Shown here piece by piece: positions 15,535 through 24,029 of a stretch of DNA of 64,000 bases (positions are counted from its first letter, which is position 1; each line of letters starts with the position of its first letter). The notes below the pieces were generated by a model. It was not told the DNA's origin. It was given only the letters and a program-made list of their open reading frames with translations, and made no database searches. The position numbers and the translations under genes were made by a program. The stretch lies in the NCBI GenBank assembly GCA_023386815.1, contig JAEWIZ010000015.1, positions 209,041 to 273,040 on the forward strand, given 5' to 3'. Source of the stretch: Bacillota bacterium (GTDB taxonomy: Bacteria > Bacillota > Clostridia > Lachnospirales > Lachnospiraceae).

Positions 15535-16044
15535 ATCAGTTCATCTCCTCTGGTTAATTATGCCAGCAAGTAAATCTGTAATATGATTTCCTTACTGTAA
15601 AATGTCACTTCCCTTTTACCCCGTAATAAACTCTGGCATTATTTTGAGATAATCGACAAACGCGATATTGTGACTCCTCTTATCATACACAAAAAAAGTG
15701 CTCTGGGAGCAGGATGTCATAAAATGCAATATTATTGCAATAACTTGCAACCGTCCTGAACTTTTTGCATGAGGTTTGCATGGTTTGCATGCTTTTTCAT
15801 ATTTATCTGCTGTCTCCTGGAGGTTTTTTGTAATACTCCCTTCTTAGTTTTGCTTATTTACCTTACTTTCATCATATATTTAAGAGATATTTTATAATTA
15901 ATTTCTTTTTTTCCAGGGATGATTGTGATACACTATTTGTTAGTTACTCATGCTACAACCTAACTCAGAGGACAGCTTTTTGATTACCTTCACAGGGCAT
16001 GATACCTTCTGAATTAATATAGTAAACAAAAGTGAGGTTTTTTT
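15535..16044. other. 510-bp intergenic region with a repeated TTTGCATG motif
   Basis: No gene is seen here. TTTGCATG occurs three times (15764-15771, 15775-15782, 15784-15791) at 11- and 9-bp steps, close to one helical turn each. Just before them are TGCAA/TTGCA elements around 15724-15750. On the minus strand TGCTC/GAGCA with T7 (15691-15711) could be a weak terminator. The region serves divergent genes, so the repeats may be regulator sites. Confidence 0.45.
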
Positions 16045-16746
16045 ATGCCGAAACAGTCGCGACTGGAGGAACCAGTCACTATTTATCAGCCTCGAGAACT
16101 TCCCTCCGAGAAAGAAAAACTGAAGAATATGACTACAAAAGAGAAGATGAATTATCTTTGGGAGTATTATCGATTGCATGCATTGGGTGGAATTCTTGCA
16201 ATTGCAGCAATTATTTATGTTATCTATCAGATTGCTACTCCTAACATCAATACTCAGTTTTACGCAGCCATTATAGATAGTTCTCTTTCAACAGAAGCAG
16301 TGGAAGAATTCGCAAGTGAATTTTCTGATTATTTAGATTTAAATCCAAAGTTAGAGGATATTCAGATAAACGATACTTTCTACTTAAGCGGTAGTGGTAA
16401 TTATAACATTCAACAGGCTTTAACTGCATATATTGCTGCTCGTGAGGTGGATGTTATTATTGCTCCCGAATCCCAGTTTTTAAACTATGCAAAGAATGAT
16501 TATTTTACTAAGCTTTCTGAAGCACTTCCTACTGATATTTACAGCGCTATGACAGATAGATTCTTTCTGTCAGAAACTACAGAGAGTTCTGATAAGAATG
16601 CCTATGGTATCTATTTAAATGATTCTGATTTATTTGAGGGTGTAACTTATGATGGGGAACCATATGTCCTTGGAATACTTGCAAACTATCCCCACGAAGA
16701 AAATACCATTGAATTTATTAATTACTTATTTAAAGACTTGAAATAG
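16045..16746 (+). CDS. Membrane-anchored extracytoplasmic protein, unknown
   Basis: 233-aa protein with a cytoplasmic N-terminus of about 45 charged residues (KEKLKNMTTKEKMNYLWEYYRLHALG), one transmembrane helix (about 46-67) and a ~165-aa outside domain. The outside part alternates beta strands and helices, with segments such as EVDVIIAPESQFLNYAK and PYVLGILANYP resembling one lobe of a periplasmic-binding-protein fold. That similarity is an impression, not a family match. It recurs as a hypothetical type in Lachnospiraceae, as far as can be judged. GAGG lies 7 nt before the ATG. It is monocistronic with its own terminator. Confidence 0.7.
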   Translation: MPKQSRLEEPVTIYQPRELPSEKEKLKNMTTKEKMNYLWEYYRLHALGGILAIAAIIYVIYQIATPNINTQFYAAIIDSSLSTEAVEEFASEFSDYLDLNPKLEDIQINDTFYLSGSGNYNIQQALTAYIAAREVDVIIAPESQFLNYAKNDYFTKLSEALPTDIYSAMTDRFFLSETTESSDKNAYGIYLNDSDLFEGVTYDGEPYVLGILANYPHEENTIEFINYLFKDLK

Positions 16747-16761
16747 AAATAATCCTTTTTC

Positions 16762-16802
16762 AAAAGAGCTCTGGCAAATGCCAGAGCTCTTTTGTTCTTT
16801 TA
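16762..16802. terminator. Bidirectional terminator
   Basis: A perfect 14-bp stem (AAAAGAGCTCTGGC with its complement) and 4-nt loop, followed by TTTTGTTCTTTT on the plus strand. It lies between the converging 233-aa gene and asd. Confidence 0.88.
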
Positions 16803-16810
16803 TATCATAT

Positions 16811-17893
16811 TTATTTTGCAGTTATATACCCCTGAGCTTTTAATAATTCTGCAATCAATACACCACCGCCAGCTGCACCACGAACCGTATTGTGGGAAAG
16901 ACCAACAAATTTATAATCAAATACGCTATCTTCTCTTAATCTACCGAAGCATACACCCATACCATTTTCATAATCACGGTCAAGTCTTGTCTGTGGGCGG
17001 TTATCCTCTTCAAAATATTTAATAAACTGTTTTGGAGCACTTGGTAATTCAAGCTCCTGCGGAATCCCCTTAAACTCAGCCCAAGCCTTTAATATATCTT
17101 CCTTGGAAGGCTTCCTCTCAAAGCTAACGAACACCGCTGCAGTATGTCCATCTGTTACTGGAACACGAATACATTGTGTTGTTATCATTGGACCTTCTGC
17201 TTTTACGATCTGACCGTCTTCAACCTTACCCCAGATACGCAATGGTTCCTGTTCACTCTTCTCTTCTTCTCCCCCAATGTAAGGAATTACATTGTCCACC
17301 ATCTCTGGCCAATCTGTGAAATTCTTACCGGCACCAGAGATAGCCTGATAGGTTGTTGCTACTACAAGCTTGACTCCAAACTGTCTAAGAGCATGAAGAG
17401 CAGGTGTATAGCTTTGTATGGAGCAATTAGGCTTTACTACAATAAAACCTCTCTCGGTTCCAAGACGCTTTCTCTGGTCTGCAATTACCTCTAAATGTTC
17501 TGGGTTCAGTTCAGGTACTACCATAGGAACATCCGGGGTCCATCTGTGAGCACTATTATTGGAAACTACCGGGGTCTCTGCTTTCGCATAGGCTTCCTCG
17601 ATTGCTTTAATTTCATCCTTTGTCATATCTACAGCACTGAACACAAAATCTACGCCTGCACTTACTGCTTCAACGTCATTTACGTTCATTACGATTAAGT
17701 TCTTTACACTCTCAGGCATTGGTGTTGCCATCTTCCAACGGCCACCTACTGCTTCTTCATATGTTTTACCAGCACTTCTGGGACTTGCTGCAACTGTAAC
17801 TACTTCAAACCAAGGATGGTTTTCCAGCAATGCGATAAAACGCTGTCCAACCATTCCTGTTCCACCAAGGATACCAACTCTTAACTTGCTCAT
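16811..17893 (-). CDS. asd: Aspartate-semialdehyde dehydrogenase
   Basis: 360-aa enzyme that reduces aspartyl-phosphate to aspartate semialdehyde with NADPH, the branch point to lysine/diaminopimelate, threonine and methionine. The Rossmann motif GGTGMVGQRF is at residues 10-19, and the catalytic Cys157 lies in VVKPNCSIQ. The sequence style (ASPRSAGK, GGRWKM) is that of the archaeal/fungal-like ASADH subclass found in some clostridia. ATG at 17893 is chosen because GGAGG lies 7 nt upstream; the frame extends to 17959 without support. It is a single gene; neither dapA nor dapB is adjacent. Confidence 0.95.
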   Translation of the reverse strand: MSKLRVGILGGTGMVGQRFIALLENHPWFEVVTVAASPRSAGKTYEEAVGGRWKMATPMPESVKNLIVMNVNDVEAVSAGVDFVFSAVDMTKDEIKAIEEAYAKAETPVVSNNSAHRWTPDVPMVVPELNPEHLEVIADQRKRLGTERGFIVVKPNCSIQSYTPALHALRQFGVKLVVATTYQAISGAGKNFTDWPEMVDNVIPYIGGEEEKSEQEPLRIWGKVEDGQIVKAEGPMITTQCIRVPVTDGHTAAVFVSFERKPSKEDILKAWAEFKGIPQELELPSAPKQFIKYFEEDNRPQTRLDRDYENGMGVCFGRLREDSVFDYKFVGLSHNTVRGAAGGGVLIAELLKAQGYITAK

Positions 17894-18052
17894 CTCAATT
17901 CCTCCACCTGTTCTTGTATGGCATACATTTGTCTTTTCTGTAAATATACTATACGCCAAATTCAGAAAAAATCAACCATTTTTCATATTTTTATCGAATT
18001 TTGTGAACATCTCATAGATTAATACTTTCTGTCTACCTTCTGATTAGTGATT

Positions 18053-19021
18053 TTAGACATGATTTTGATACTCCTCTAAAAGTTGTCTGAGATCCTCCAT
18101 GTTCTCTATTTCATTGACCCGATTCCTTAATTTAGCAGATCCGGGATATCCTGTTGTATACCAGGCTACATGTTTTCTCATTTCACGAATTCCAATAAAT
18201 TCTCCTTTATACTCCACTGACAACGCAGCATGACGCAAAATCATTTCCTTTACCTCATCAAAGCTTGGTTTTGGTAATAATACTCCCTCCCCAAGATATG
18301 CCTTGATTTGCTCGAAAATCCATGGATTTCCCCGGGTTCCTCTTGCCATCATGATACCATCACAGCCAGTCATAACAATCATGCGTTTGGCATCCTCAGG
18401 CGAAAAAATATCTCCGCTTCCAATCACCGGAATAGTCAGTGCCTCTTTCACAGCCCTGATTACTTCCCAATCTGCCTTACCGCTATAATATTGCTCTCTG
18501 GTTCTTGCATGTACTGCGACTGCCGCAGCGCCATTGTCCTCTGCAATTTTAGCAGCCTCCACTGCGTTATTATCCGTATCATGAAAACCTTTTCGAATTT
18601 TTACCGTGAGCGGTTTGCTAATTGACGATGACACCATTTTTACAATTTCACCAATTAATTTTGGATTCTTCATTAACGCGGAGCCTTCTCCGTTATTTAC
18701 AACTTTAGGAACCGGGCACCCCATATTAATGTCCAGAATATCAAAATTACGATGTTCAATTCTTTTTGCTGTTTCACTTAAAATAACAGGATCGGCACCA
18801 AAGAGCTGCAACGCCACTGGCCGCTCTGTCTCATGGATTTGCAGCAAGCTTTCCGTATTTTTATTATTATATTGAATCCCTTTTGCGCTTACCATCTCGG
18901 TATAGACTAGATCTGCACCCTTTTCCTTACACAATAGACGAAAGGGTAGGTCTGTTACTCCCGCCATCGGTCCCAAAAACAGGTTACCTTCTAATTTCAC
19001 ATTGCCAATCATAAGACTCAT
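18053..19021 (-). CDS. dusB: tRNA-dihydrouridine synthase
   Basis: 322-aa FMN-dependent enzyme that reduces uridine to dihydrouridine in tRNA D-loops with NADPH. The TIM-barrel start GPMAGVTDLPFRLLC, the NMGCPVPKVV active-site segment (catalytic Cys), KIRKGFHD, VHARTREQYYSG and IGSGDIFSPEDA are all Dus signatures of the DusB (NifR3) branch. ATG at 19021 sits about 8 nt after GGAG; longer frames to 19093 lack an SD. It lies about 110 nt after coaX in the same direction, as in related clostridia. Confidence 0.94.
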   Translation of the reverse strand: MSLMIGNVKLEGNLFLGPMAGVTDLPFRLLCKEKGADLVYTEMVSAKGIQYNNKNTESLLQIHETERPVALQLFGADPVILSETAKRIEHRNFDILDINMGCPVPKVVNNGEGSALMKNPKLIGEIVKMVSSSISKPLTVKIRKGFHDTDNNAVEAAKIAEDNGAAAVAVHARTREQYYSGKADWEVIRAVKEALTIPVIGSGDIFSPEDAKRMIVMTGCDGIMMARGTRGNPWIFEQIKAYLGEGVLLPKPSFDEVKEMILRHAALSVEYKGEFIGIREMRKHVAWYTTGYPGSAKLRNRVNEIENMEDLRQLLEEYQNHV

Positions 19022-19133
19022 TAGCATCTCTCCAATTATCTTCTCTGTATTAAGGAAGTCATGGCATAACCGTTCAATTTCACTGTTCGCCATGACTTTT
19101 CTTTATTATTATATGCTAGCACTGCGTTTCACG

Positions 19134-19919
19134 CTATCTCTTATTCTTATCATTAATGTTCTTATCATTAATGATCTTAAGCCCCTTTAGGGTTAAGTTT
19201 GGATCATACACTTCTATGATATCCGTTGCATCGGAAATAATCTTACCCAAACCTCCTGTAGCAATCACTCTGCAGTTTGAAACGTCCGCCTCCTTAAGCA
19301 TTCTCTTAACGATATACTCCGTCTGGCCAATACAACCAAATATGAGGCCAGCCTGCATGCTAGTGATTGTATCTTTGGCAAGAATGGTATCCGGCATTAC
19401 AATCTCTATCTCAGGCAACTTTGCAGTTCCAGTCCAAAGTGCATTTGCCGCAATTCGCAGTCCGGGGCAGGTAACCGCGGCCTGAAACGTTCCATCCTCC
19501 ATAATTAAGTCATAAGTGATTGCTGTTCCAAAATCAATGACTAATACTGGTCCTCCATAGATTTCATAGGCTGCAACTGCATCAACTACTCTGTCTGCAC
19601 CAACTTCTTTTGGATTTGCTGTAGACACCTTAATCCCTGTCTTAGTACCTGAACCTACAATTAAAGGGGTAATGCCTAAGTACTTTATAATTCCAGACGT
19701 TAAGGAATGCATCAGCTTCGGTACCACAGAGGCAATGATTACATTTTTTATGTCTTTAATACTAATATTCCTTGCATTAAATAAATCACATAAGATGAGG
19801 CCATATTCGTCTGAGGTTCGATTCGTATTCGTGGTCAAACGGAAGGTTGCTTTAATATTTGATTCCTCAAACACACCTAAGGTAATATTTGTATTTCCAA
19901 CGTCAACAACTAGTAGCAT
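19134..19919 (-). CDS. coaX: Type III pantothenate kinase
   Basis: 261-aa CoaX, catalysing ATP-dependent phosphorylation of pantothenate, the first step of CoA synthesis. Family motifs are DVGNTNITLGVF at the N-terminus (phosphate binding), GADRVVDAVAAYE around residue 100 and VIDFGTAITYDLI. Length is standard and GGAGGAATAAT precedes the ATG. The C-terminus ends in a short repetitive INDKNINDKNKR tail, which is beyond the fold. It lies between the DUF6145-like gene and dusB. It fits functionally with the pantothenate-type ECF gene at 11.4 kb, though that specificity is inferred. Confidence 0.95.
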   Translation of the reverse strand: MLLVVDVGNTNITLGVFEESNIKATFRLTTNTNRTSDEYGLILCDLFNARNISIKDIKNVIIASVVPKLMHSLTSGIIKYLGITPLIVGSGTKTGIKVSTANPKEVGADRVVDAVAAYEIYGGPVLVIDFGTAITYDLIMEDGTFQAAVTCPGLRIAANALWTGTAKLPEIEIVMPDTILAKDTITSMQAGLIFGCIGQTEYIVKRMLKEADVSNCRVIATGGLGKIISDATDIIEVYDPNLTLKGLKIINDKNINDKNKR

Positions 19920-19945
19920 ATTATTCCTCCATTCCCTGCTACGTT

Positions 19946-20296
19946 TTATTCCTCACTCAAAAGCTCTGCGGCATCTTCTCCGAGAAAAAAGACCCGATAG
20001 TACATTTCCAAAGCTTCCAAGAGTTCAGCTTTCTCTCTCTGCAGCTGTTTTATTTTTAATACACTGCCAATTTCATCATAGAGATAGTCGCTTTCGTCAG
20101 AATCCACTTTAAAAATCAAAGCTCCATCCTCTTCAAATTCTAAGGATAGTATTCCTCCAACGTCCTCTGTAAATAATACAGACATGATTTTTAATTCTTG
20201 TTTTATTTGCTCCGGCAAAGCTTTAAAATCATCATTTAACCAGAATTTCTGCTCGTAAGCACTACTTGCACATAAAACTACATTTTCTTGATACAT
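19946..20296 (-). CDS. Conserved Lachnospiraceae protein of unknown function (DUF6145-like)
   Basis: 116-aa acidic soluble protein with no membrane segment. It starts MYQENVVLCASSAYEQKFWL and has ILSLEFEEDGALIFKV strands and a C-terminal helix rich in Leu/Glu ending EDAAELLSEE. It resembles a small family of unknown function seen in Lachnospiraceae, from memory DUF6145. GGAGG lies 10 nt before the ATG. It is 26 nt upstream of coaX and 22 nt after a small membrane gene, so it is likely in one operon with them. No function is assigned. Confidence 0.7.
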   Translation of the reverse strand: MYQENVVLCASSAYEQKFWLNDDFKALPEQIKQELKIMSVLFTEDVGGILSLEFEEDGALIFKVDSDESDYLYDEIGSVLKIKQLQREKAELLEALEMYYRVFFLGEDAAELLSEE

Positions 20297-20318
20297 TGCA
20301 CATAAACCTCCAAAATCC

Positions 20319-20597
20319 TTAGATAAAACGAACTATAATAAATCCAAGAGCTATAATAATTACTCCAAATAAAGCATAACTCATGCCCATTGATCTCTTT
20401 GTCGGCTCTTTCCACATATTCATACCATTGATTACATTAATGGAACCTCCAGCAAAGCAGGCTGCTAATATGGCATACCGGCTATTCGGCTTTAGAAAAT
20501 AGTAAAATAAAGCCATGACTAGAATAATCGACAGCACTGTATTTATTTTAATGTTCTTTTTTTTAAGCTTTTCAAACAAATTATTTCGTTGATCCAT
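20319..20597 (-). CDS. Small membrane protein of unknown function
   Basis: 92-aa protein with a basic N-terminus (residues 1-18, LFEKLKKKNIKI) and three hydrophobic segments (about 19-35, 42-55 and 74-91). GAGG precedes the ATG by 7 nt. It is the first gene of the apparent unit 20319-20597, DUF6145-like, coaX, dusB. Its position beside the unknown acidic protein suggests a lineage-conserved pair, but no domain is recognised. Confidence 0.65.
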   Translation of the reverse strand: MDQRNNLFEKLKKKNIKINTVLSIILVMALFYYFLKPNSRYAILAACFAGGSINVINGMNMWKEPTKRSMGMSYALFGVIIIALGFIIVRFI

Positions 20598-20664
20598 TAT
20601 ATAACCTCATTAAATGATATACAAACTAAATTTGATATGTCAGGTCATGTGCGATGCAATTTTT

Positions 20665-21600
20665 CTATTTTCCGAGGGTTGCAACCATAACTGCCTTGAT
20701 CGTATGCATACGATTCTCTGCCTCATCGAATACAATATCTGCAAAATGTTCAAAGACCTCTTCTGTGACCTCTTTTCCTTTTACAGCTGGTAAGCAATGA
20801 AGGAAGATAGAACTCTCCTTACCGGTCCGAGCCATTAGAGCTGAATTCACCTGATAAGGCTTAAGGATCGCAATACGCTCTGTGGCCTTATCCTCTTCTC
20901 CCATAGAACACCATACATCTGTATACACTGCATCTGCATCTTTTATTGCATCTAAATCATCTGATATTTCAATCCGACTGCCTGATTCCTCTGCATAGCC
21001 CTTGCACAAAGCTACTAATTCCTCTTCCGGCCACAAGGACTTCGGTGCAAGAATCGTAAAATGAATTCCCATTTTAGCGGAGCCAATCATCAAGCTATTT
21101 GCCATATTATTACGGCCATCTCCAACATAGACGAGTTTTAGCCCTTTAAGCTTACCAAACTGCTCTTTTAAAGTCAAGAAGTCCGCAAGAATTTGAGTTG
21201 GATGATCAAGATCGGTAAGCCCATTCCATACCGGTACACCACTGAATTTTGCAAGCTTTTCAACAGTATCCTGTGAGAACCCGCGAAACTGAATACCATC
21301 GAACATTCTTCCCAGTACCCTTGCTGTATCCTCTACACTTTCCTTATGGCCTAATTGAATATCATCCTTGCTTAAATACTCCGGATGTCCGCCTTCATCA
21401 ACACAACCAACAGTAAAAGCACAACGGGTTCTTGTTGAGGGCTTCTCAAAGATTAAGGCAATATTCTTACCTTTTAAGCTATCACCGGTAATCCCACTTT
21501 TTTTCTTTGCCTTTAACTCTGCTGCCAGGTCAAGCAAATATGCTATCTCTTCCTCCGTGAAATCCTTCAGTGTTAAAAAGCTGCGTCCCTTTAAATTCAT
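20665..21600 (-). CDS. argF: Ornithine carbamoyltransferase
   Basis: 311-aa catabolic/anabolic-type OTCase, forming citrulline from ornithine and carbamoyl phosphate. The carbamoyl-phosphate loop STRTRCAF, the ornithine-side HCLPAVKG motif and the DVWCSMGEE loop (in place of the common DVWVSMG) are present. ATG at 21600 follows GGAGG by 5 nt; an ATG four codons earlier overlaps the SD. No other arginine genes are adjacent, so whether it works in synthesis or in arginine breakdown is undecided. A small CCGC/GCGG stem precedes the SD. The 187-bp gap on its far side holds nothing recognisable. Confidence 0.95.
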   Translation of the reverse strand: MNLKGRSFLTLKDFTEEEIAYLLDLAAELKAKKKSGITGDSLKGKNIALIFEKPSTRTRCAFTVGCVDEGGHPEYLSKDDIQLGHKESVEDTARVLGRMFDGIQFRGFSQDTVEKLAKFSGVPVWNGLTDLDHPTQILADFLTLKEQFGKLKGLKLVYVGDGRNNMANSLMIGSAKMGIHFTILAPKSLWPEEELVALCKGYAEESGSRIEISDDLDAIKDADAVYTDVWCSMGEEDKATERIAILKPYQVNSALMARTGKESSIFLHCLPAVKGKEVTEEVFEHFADIVFDEAENRMHTIKAVMVATLGK

Positions 21601-21787
21601 ATAATCCTCCATTCCTCCGCCCTTTGCGGTGATTAATTATAATAATGTAAGTTGCTTTGTTTTTTATTCTGTAATAATTTGAAAACACACATAACGCATT
21701 AATATTTATGCTTTACATGTGTTTATTTATACATTATTCTAATTAAGAGGAAATGTCAAGCACATTTATGCTATAGGGCTTATATAA

Positions 21788-22588
21788 TTATTTTCTTCTC
21801 TGTCTTGCAGTTTCATACATTAAGATAGCGGCTGCAACAGCAGCATTTAGGGATTCTACTTTACCCGCCATTGGAATTTTAATTAACCGATCTGCTTTTT
21901 CTGAGGCTTCACTGGATAACCCATTGGCTTCATTACCGATTAAAAATGCACAAGGGTTAACAAAGCTTCCCTCCGTGTCATATAGCTCTCCCGACAAATG
22001 AGCCGCAAAGACAGTAATCGCCTGCTGCTTTATTGCACTGATTGTTCCAAAAAAATCCTCTGATTGATAAAAGGGTACTCTGTAAATAGAGCCCATGGTG
22101 GAACGGATTACCTTAGGGTTGTATAAATCTACCGTTGAACTGTTACAGATGATTCCTGTCACTCCTGCACCTTCAGCAGTTCGTATCATTGTTCCCAGAT
22201 TTCCCGGATCCCGAATATCCTCTAATAACAATAGGCATGCCTTTGGGGTTTTAATCATATGCTCCAGGCTATGCTCTGTCTTTTTTACAAGTCCCATGAT
22301 ACCTTGTGGTGTCTTTGTATCAGCCACCTCTTTAAAGACTGAATCAGATACAATCTCATAGTCAAAGGACTGGAAGTAATCTGGCTCTTCCATCATTCTT
22401 TCCTGATAAAAGGAATCCGATACATATGCCTTTTTCATAAGCCCCAGTTCTAAGGCTTCTTCAAACATCTTCAGGCCTTCCACAACAAAGACTCCTTGCT
22501 CGTCCCGTGCTTTTGCCTTTTTCTGTAATAATGTTAGATTTTTTATCTGTGCATTACTTAAGCTGCTGATGATATCTTTATTTTTCAT
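21788..22588 (-). CDS. TrmH/SpoU family RNA methyltransferase
   Basis: 266-aa 2'-O-ribose methyltransferase of the SPOUT class acting on rRNA or tRNA. An N-terminal substrate-binding domain starts with SLSNAQIKNLTLLQKKAKAR, similar to YsgA/RlmB-type proteins. The knotted catalytic domain carries LLLEDIRDPGNLGTMIRTAEGAG, IGNEANGLS and IPMAGKVESLNAAVAAAIL, the three SpoU motifs. AAAGGAA lies upstream of the ATG. The exact target nucleotide cannot be read from the sequence. A double hairpin terminator separates it from prfA. Confidence 0.93.
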   Translation of the reverse strand: MKNKDIISSLSNAQIKNLTLLQKKAKARDEQGVFVVEGLKMFEEALELGLMKKAYVSDSFYQERMMEEPDYFQSFDYEIVSDSVFKEVADTKTPQGIMGLVKKTEHSLEHMIKTPKACLLLLEDIRDPGNLGTMIRTAEGAGVTGIICNSSTVDLYNPKVIRSTMGSIYRVPFYQSEDFFGTISAIKQQAITVFAAHLSGELYDTEGSFVNPCAFLIGNEANGLSSEASEKADRLIKIPMAGKVESLNAAVAAAILMYETARQRRK

Positions 22589-22734
22589 AGCTTAATATTC
22601 CTTTATATATAATATTTTTTCTTATTAGTTGAATAATTACTAACTATAGCCTATACCACGCGTATACAAAAAATAAAATCCCCCCTCAACTTTACTGTTC
22701 ATAGGAAGGAAATTTGATTTGTCATTAATATACT

Positions 22735-22776
22735 AAAAACCTTCCCTGTACTTTGCCCAGTCAGGAAGGTTTTTAG
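22735..22776 (-). terminator. Terminator after prfA
   Basis: AAAAACCTTCC and GGAAGGTTTTT pair across a ~19-nt loop. The T-run lies on the minus strand within the 3' arm. A second, smaller stem (AATCGCC with GGTGATT) lies at about 22791-22810. The rest of 22589-22882 is AT-rich and without a gene. Confidence 0.75.
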
Positions 22777-22882
22777 TTTCCGATTTGGTCAATCACCCTG
22801 TGGCGATTGCCTTTTTATATTTTTATTATAAGATAACTTTAATTATCTGTCAAATCAGATTTTATTTTTACCTCAAATGAAG

Positions 22883-22921
22883 TTATTGTTCGGTCAGGTT
22901 TGCCAGCTTTGCTGCTTGGTC
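22883..22921 (-). repeat. Duplicated 3' end of prfA
   Basis: 39 bp repeat the last 12 codons and stop of prfA (22940-22978) at a 57-bp offset. The copies differ at four positions, and all four are synonymous in the prfA frame (AAT/AAC, TTA/CTG, ACT/ACC). The 18-bp spacer carries GCCGACCAAGC, an inverted copy of bases inside the prfA end, and with the repeat forms an 8-bp hairpin (GCTTGGTC/GACCAAGC). Confidence 0.85.
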
Positions 22922-22939
22922 ATAAGCCGACCAAGCTCC

Positions 22940-24013
22940 TTATTGTTCAGTTAAATTTGCCAGCTTTGCTGCTTGGTCGGCTGCAATTAGGCTGTCTATA
23001 ATCTCTTCCAGATCACCGTTCATAACTTCACCTAGCTGATGAACAGTCAATTTAATCCTATGATCTGTTACACGTCCCTGCGGGAAATTATAGGTTCTAA
23101 TTTTTTCAGAACGATCACCGGTTCCTACCTGGCTCTTTCTTGCTTCGGCTTCTGCACTCTGTGCTTTTTCCAGCTCCAGTTCATACAGCTTTGAGCGAAG
23201 GACACGAATCGCCTTATCCTTATTCTTTAACTGGGATTTTTCATCCTGACAGGAGATTACAATACCGGTTGGAATATGGGTAAGTCTTACCGCAGAGTCT
23301 GTTGTATTAACGCACTGTCCACCATTACCAGAGGAACGGAAGACGTCAAACTTACAATCGTTCATATCAAGCTCTACGTCAACCTCTTCTGCTTCTGGCA
23401 TAATAGCAACGGTTGCTGTTGAGGTATGAATTCTACCGCCGGACTCTGTCACAGGTACACGTTGTACTCGGTGAACTCCACTCTCATACTTTAATTTTGA
23501 ATAAGCTCCTTTACCAATTACCATAAAAATTACTTCCTTAAAGCCGCCAATACCGTTCTCGTTTAAGTTCATCATATCAATCTTCCAACGATAACGTTCC
23601 GCATACATTACATACATACGATATAGCTCAGCTGCGAAAAGCGCTGCCTCATCACCGCCGGCACCTCCACGTATTTCAACGATAACGTTCTTATCGTCAT
23701 TAGGGTCCTTAGGAAGAAGTAAGATCTTCAGCTCTTCTTCAATCTTTACAATATTCTGCTTGCTTTCAGCTAATTCTTCCTTTGCAAGCTCACGCATTTC
23801 CTCATCACTTTCTTCATCAAGAATTGCTAAACTATCCTCAATATTGGTCTGAGTTGCTTTATATTCCTTATACTTCTCTACGATATCAGTAAGATCCGAG
23901 TGCTCCTTACGAAGGTTCCGGTATCTGGTCTGATCGTTCATGATATCTGGATTCATTAGCTCCTGTTCCAATTCCTGATAACGAATCAAAATATCTTCTA
24001 GCTTGTCAAACAT
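22940..24013 (-). CDS. prfA: Peptide chain release factor 1
   Basis: 357-aa RF1, which recognises UAA/UAG and triggers peptidyl-tRNA hydrolysis. The codon-recognition tripeptide region reads RVPVTESGGRIHTS (PxT type, as in RF1, not the SPF of RF2). The catalytic GGQ lies in GNGGQCVNTTDSAV. ATG at 24013 has GGAGG about 11 nt upstream; the longer frame to 24046 would overlap prmC. It lies 16 nt after prmC, whose product methylates the GGQ glutamine, the classic pairing. A partial copy of its 3' end lies just downstream. Confidence 0.97.
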   Translation of the reverse strand: MFDKLEDILIRYQELEQELMNPDIMNDQTRYRNLRKEHSDLTDIVEKYKEYKATQTNIEDSLAILDEESDEEMRELAKEELAESKQNIVKIEEELKILLLPKDPNDDKNVIVEIRGGAGGDEAALFAAELYRMYVMYAERYRWKIDMMNLNENGIGGFKEVIFMVIGKGAYSKLKYESGVHRVQRVPVTESGGRIHTSTATVAIMPEAEEVDVELDMNDCKFDVFRSSGNGGQCVNTTDSAVRLTHIPTGIVISCQDEKSQLKNKDKAIRVLRSKLYELELEKAQSAEAEARKSQVGTGDRSEKIRTYNFPQGRVTDHRIKLTVHQLGEVMNGDLEEIIDSLIAADQAAKLANLTEQ

Positions 24014-24029
24014 AACAATTATTCCTCCA

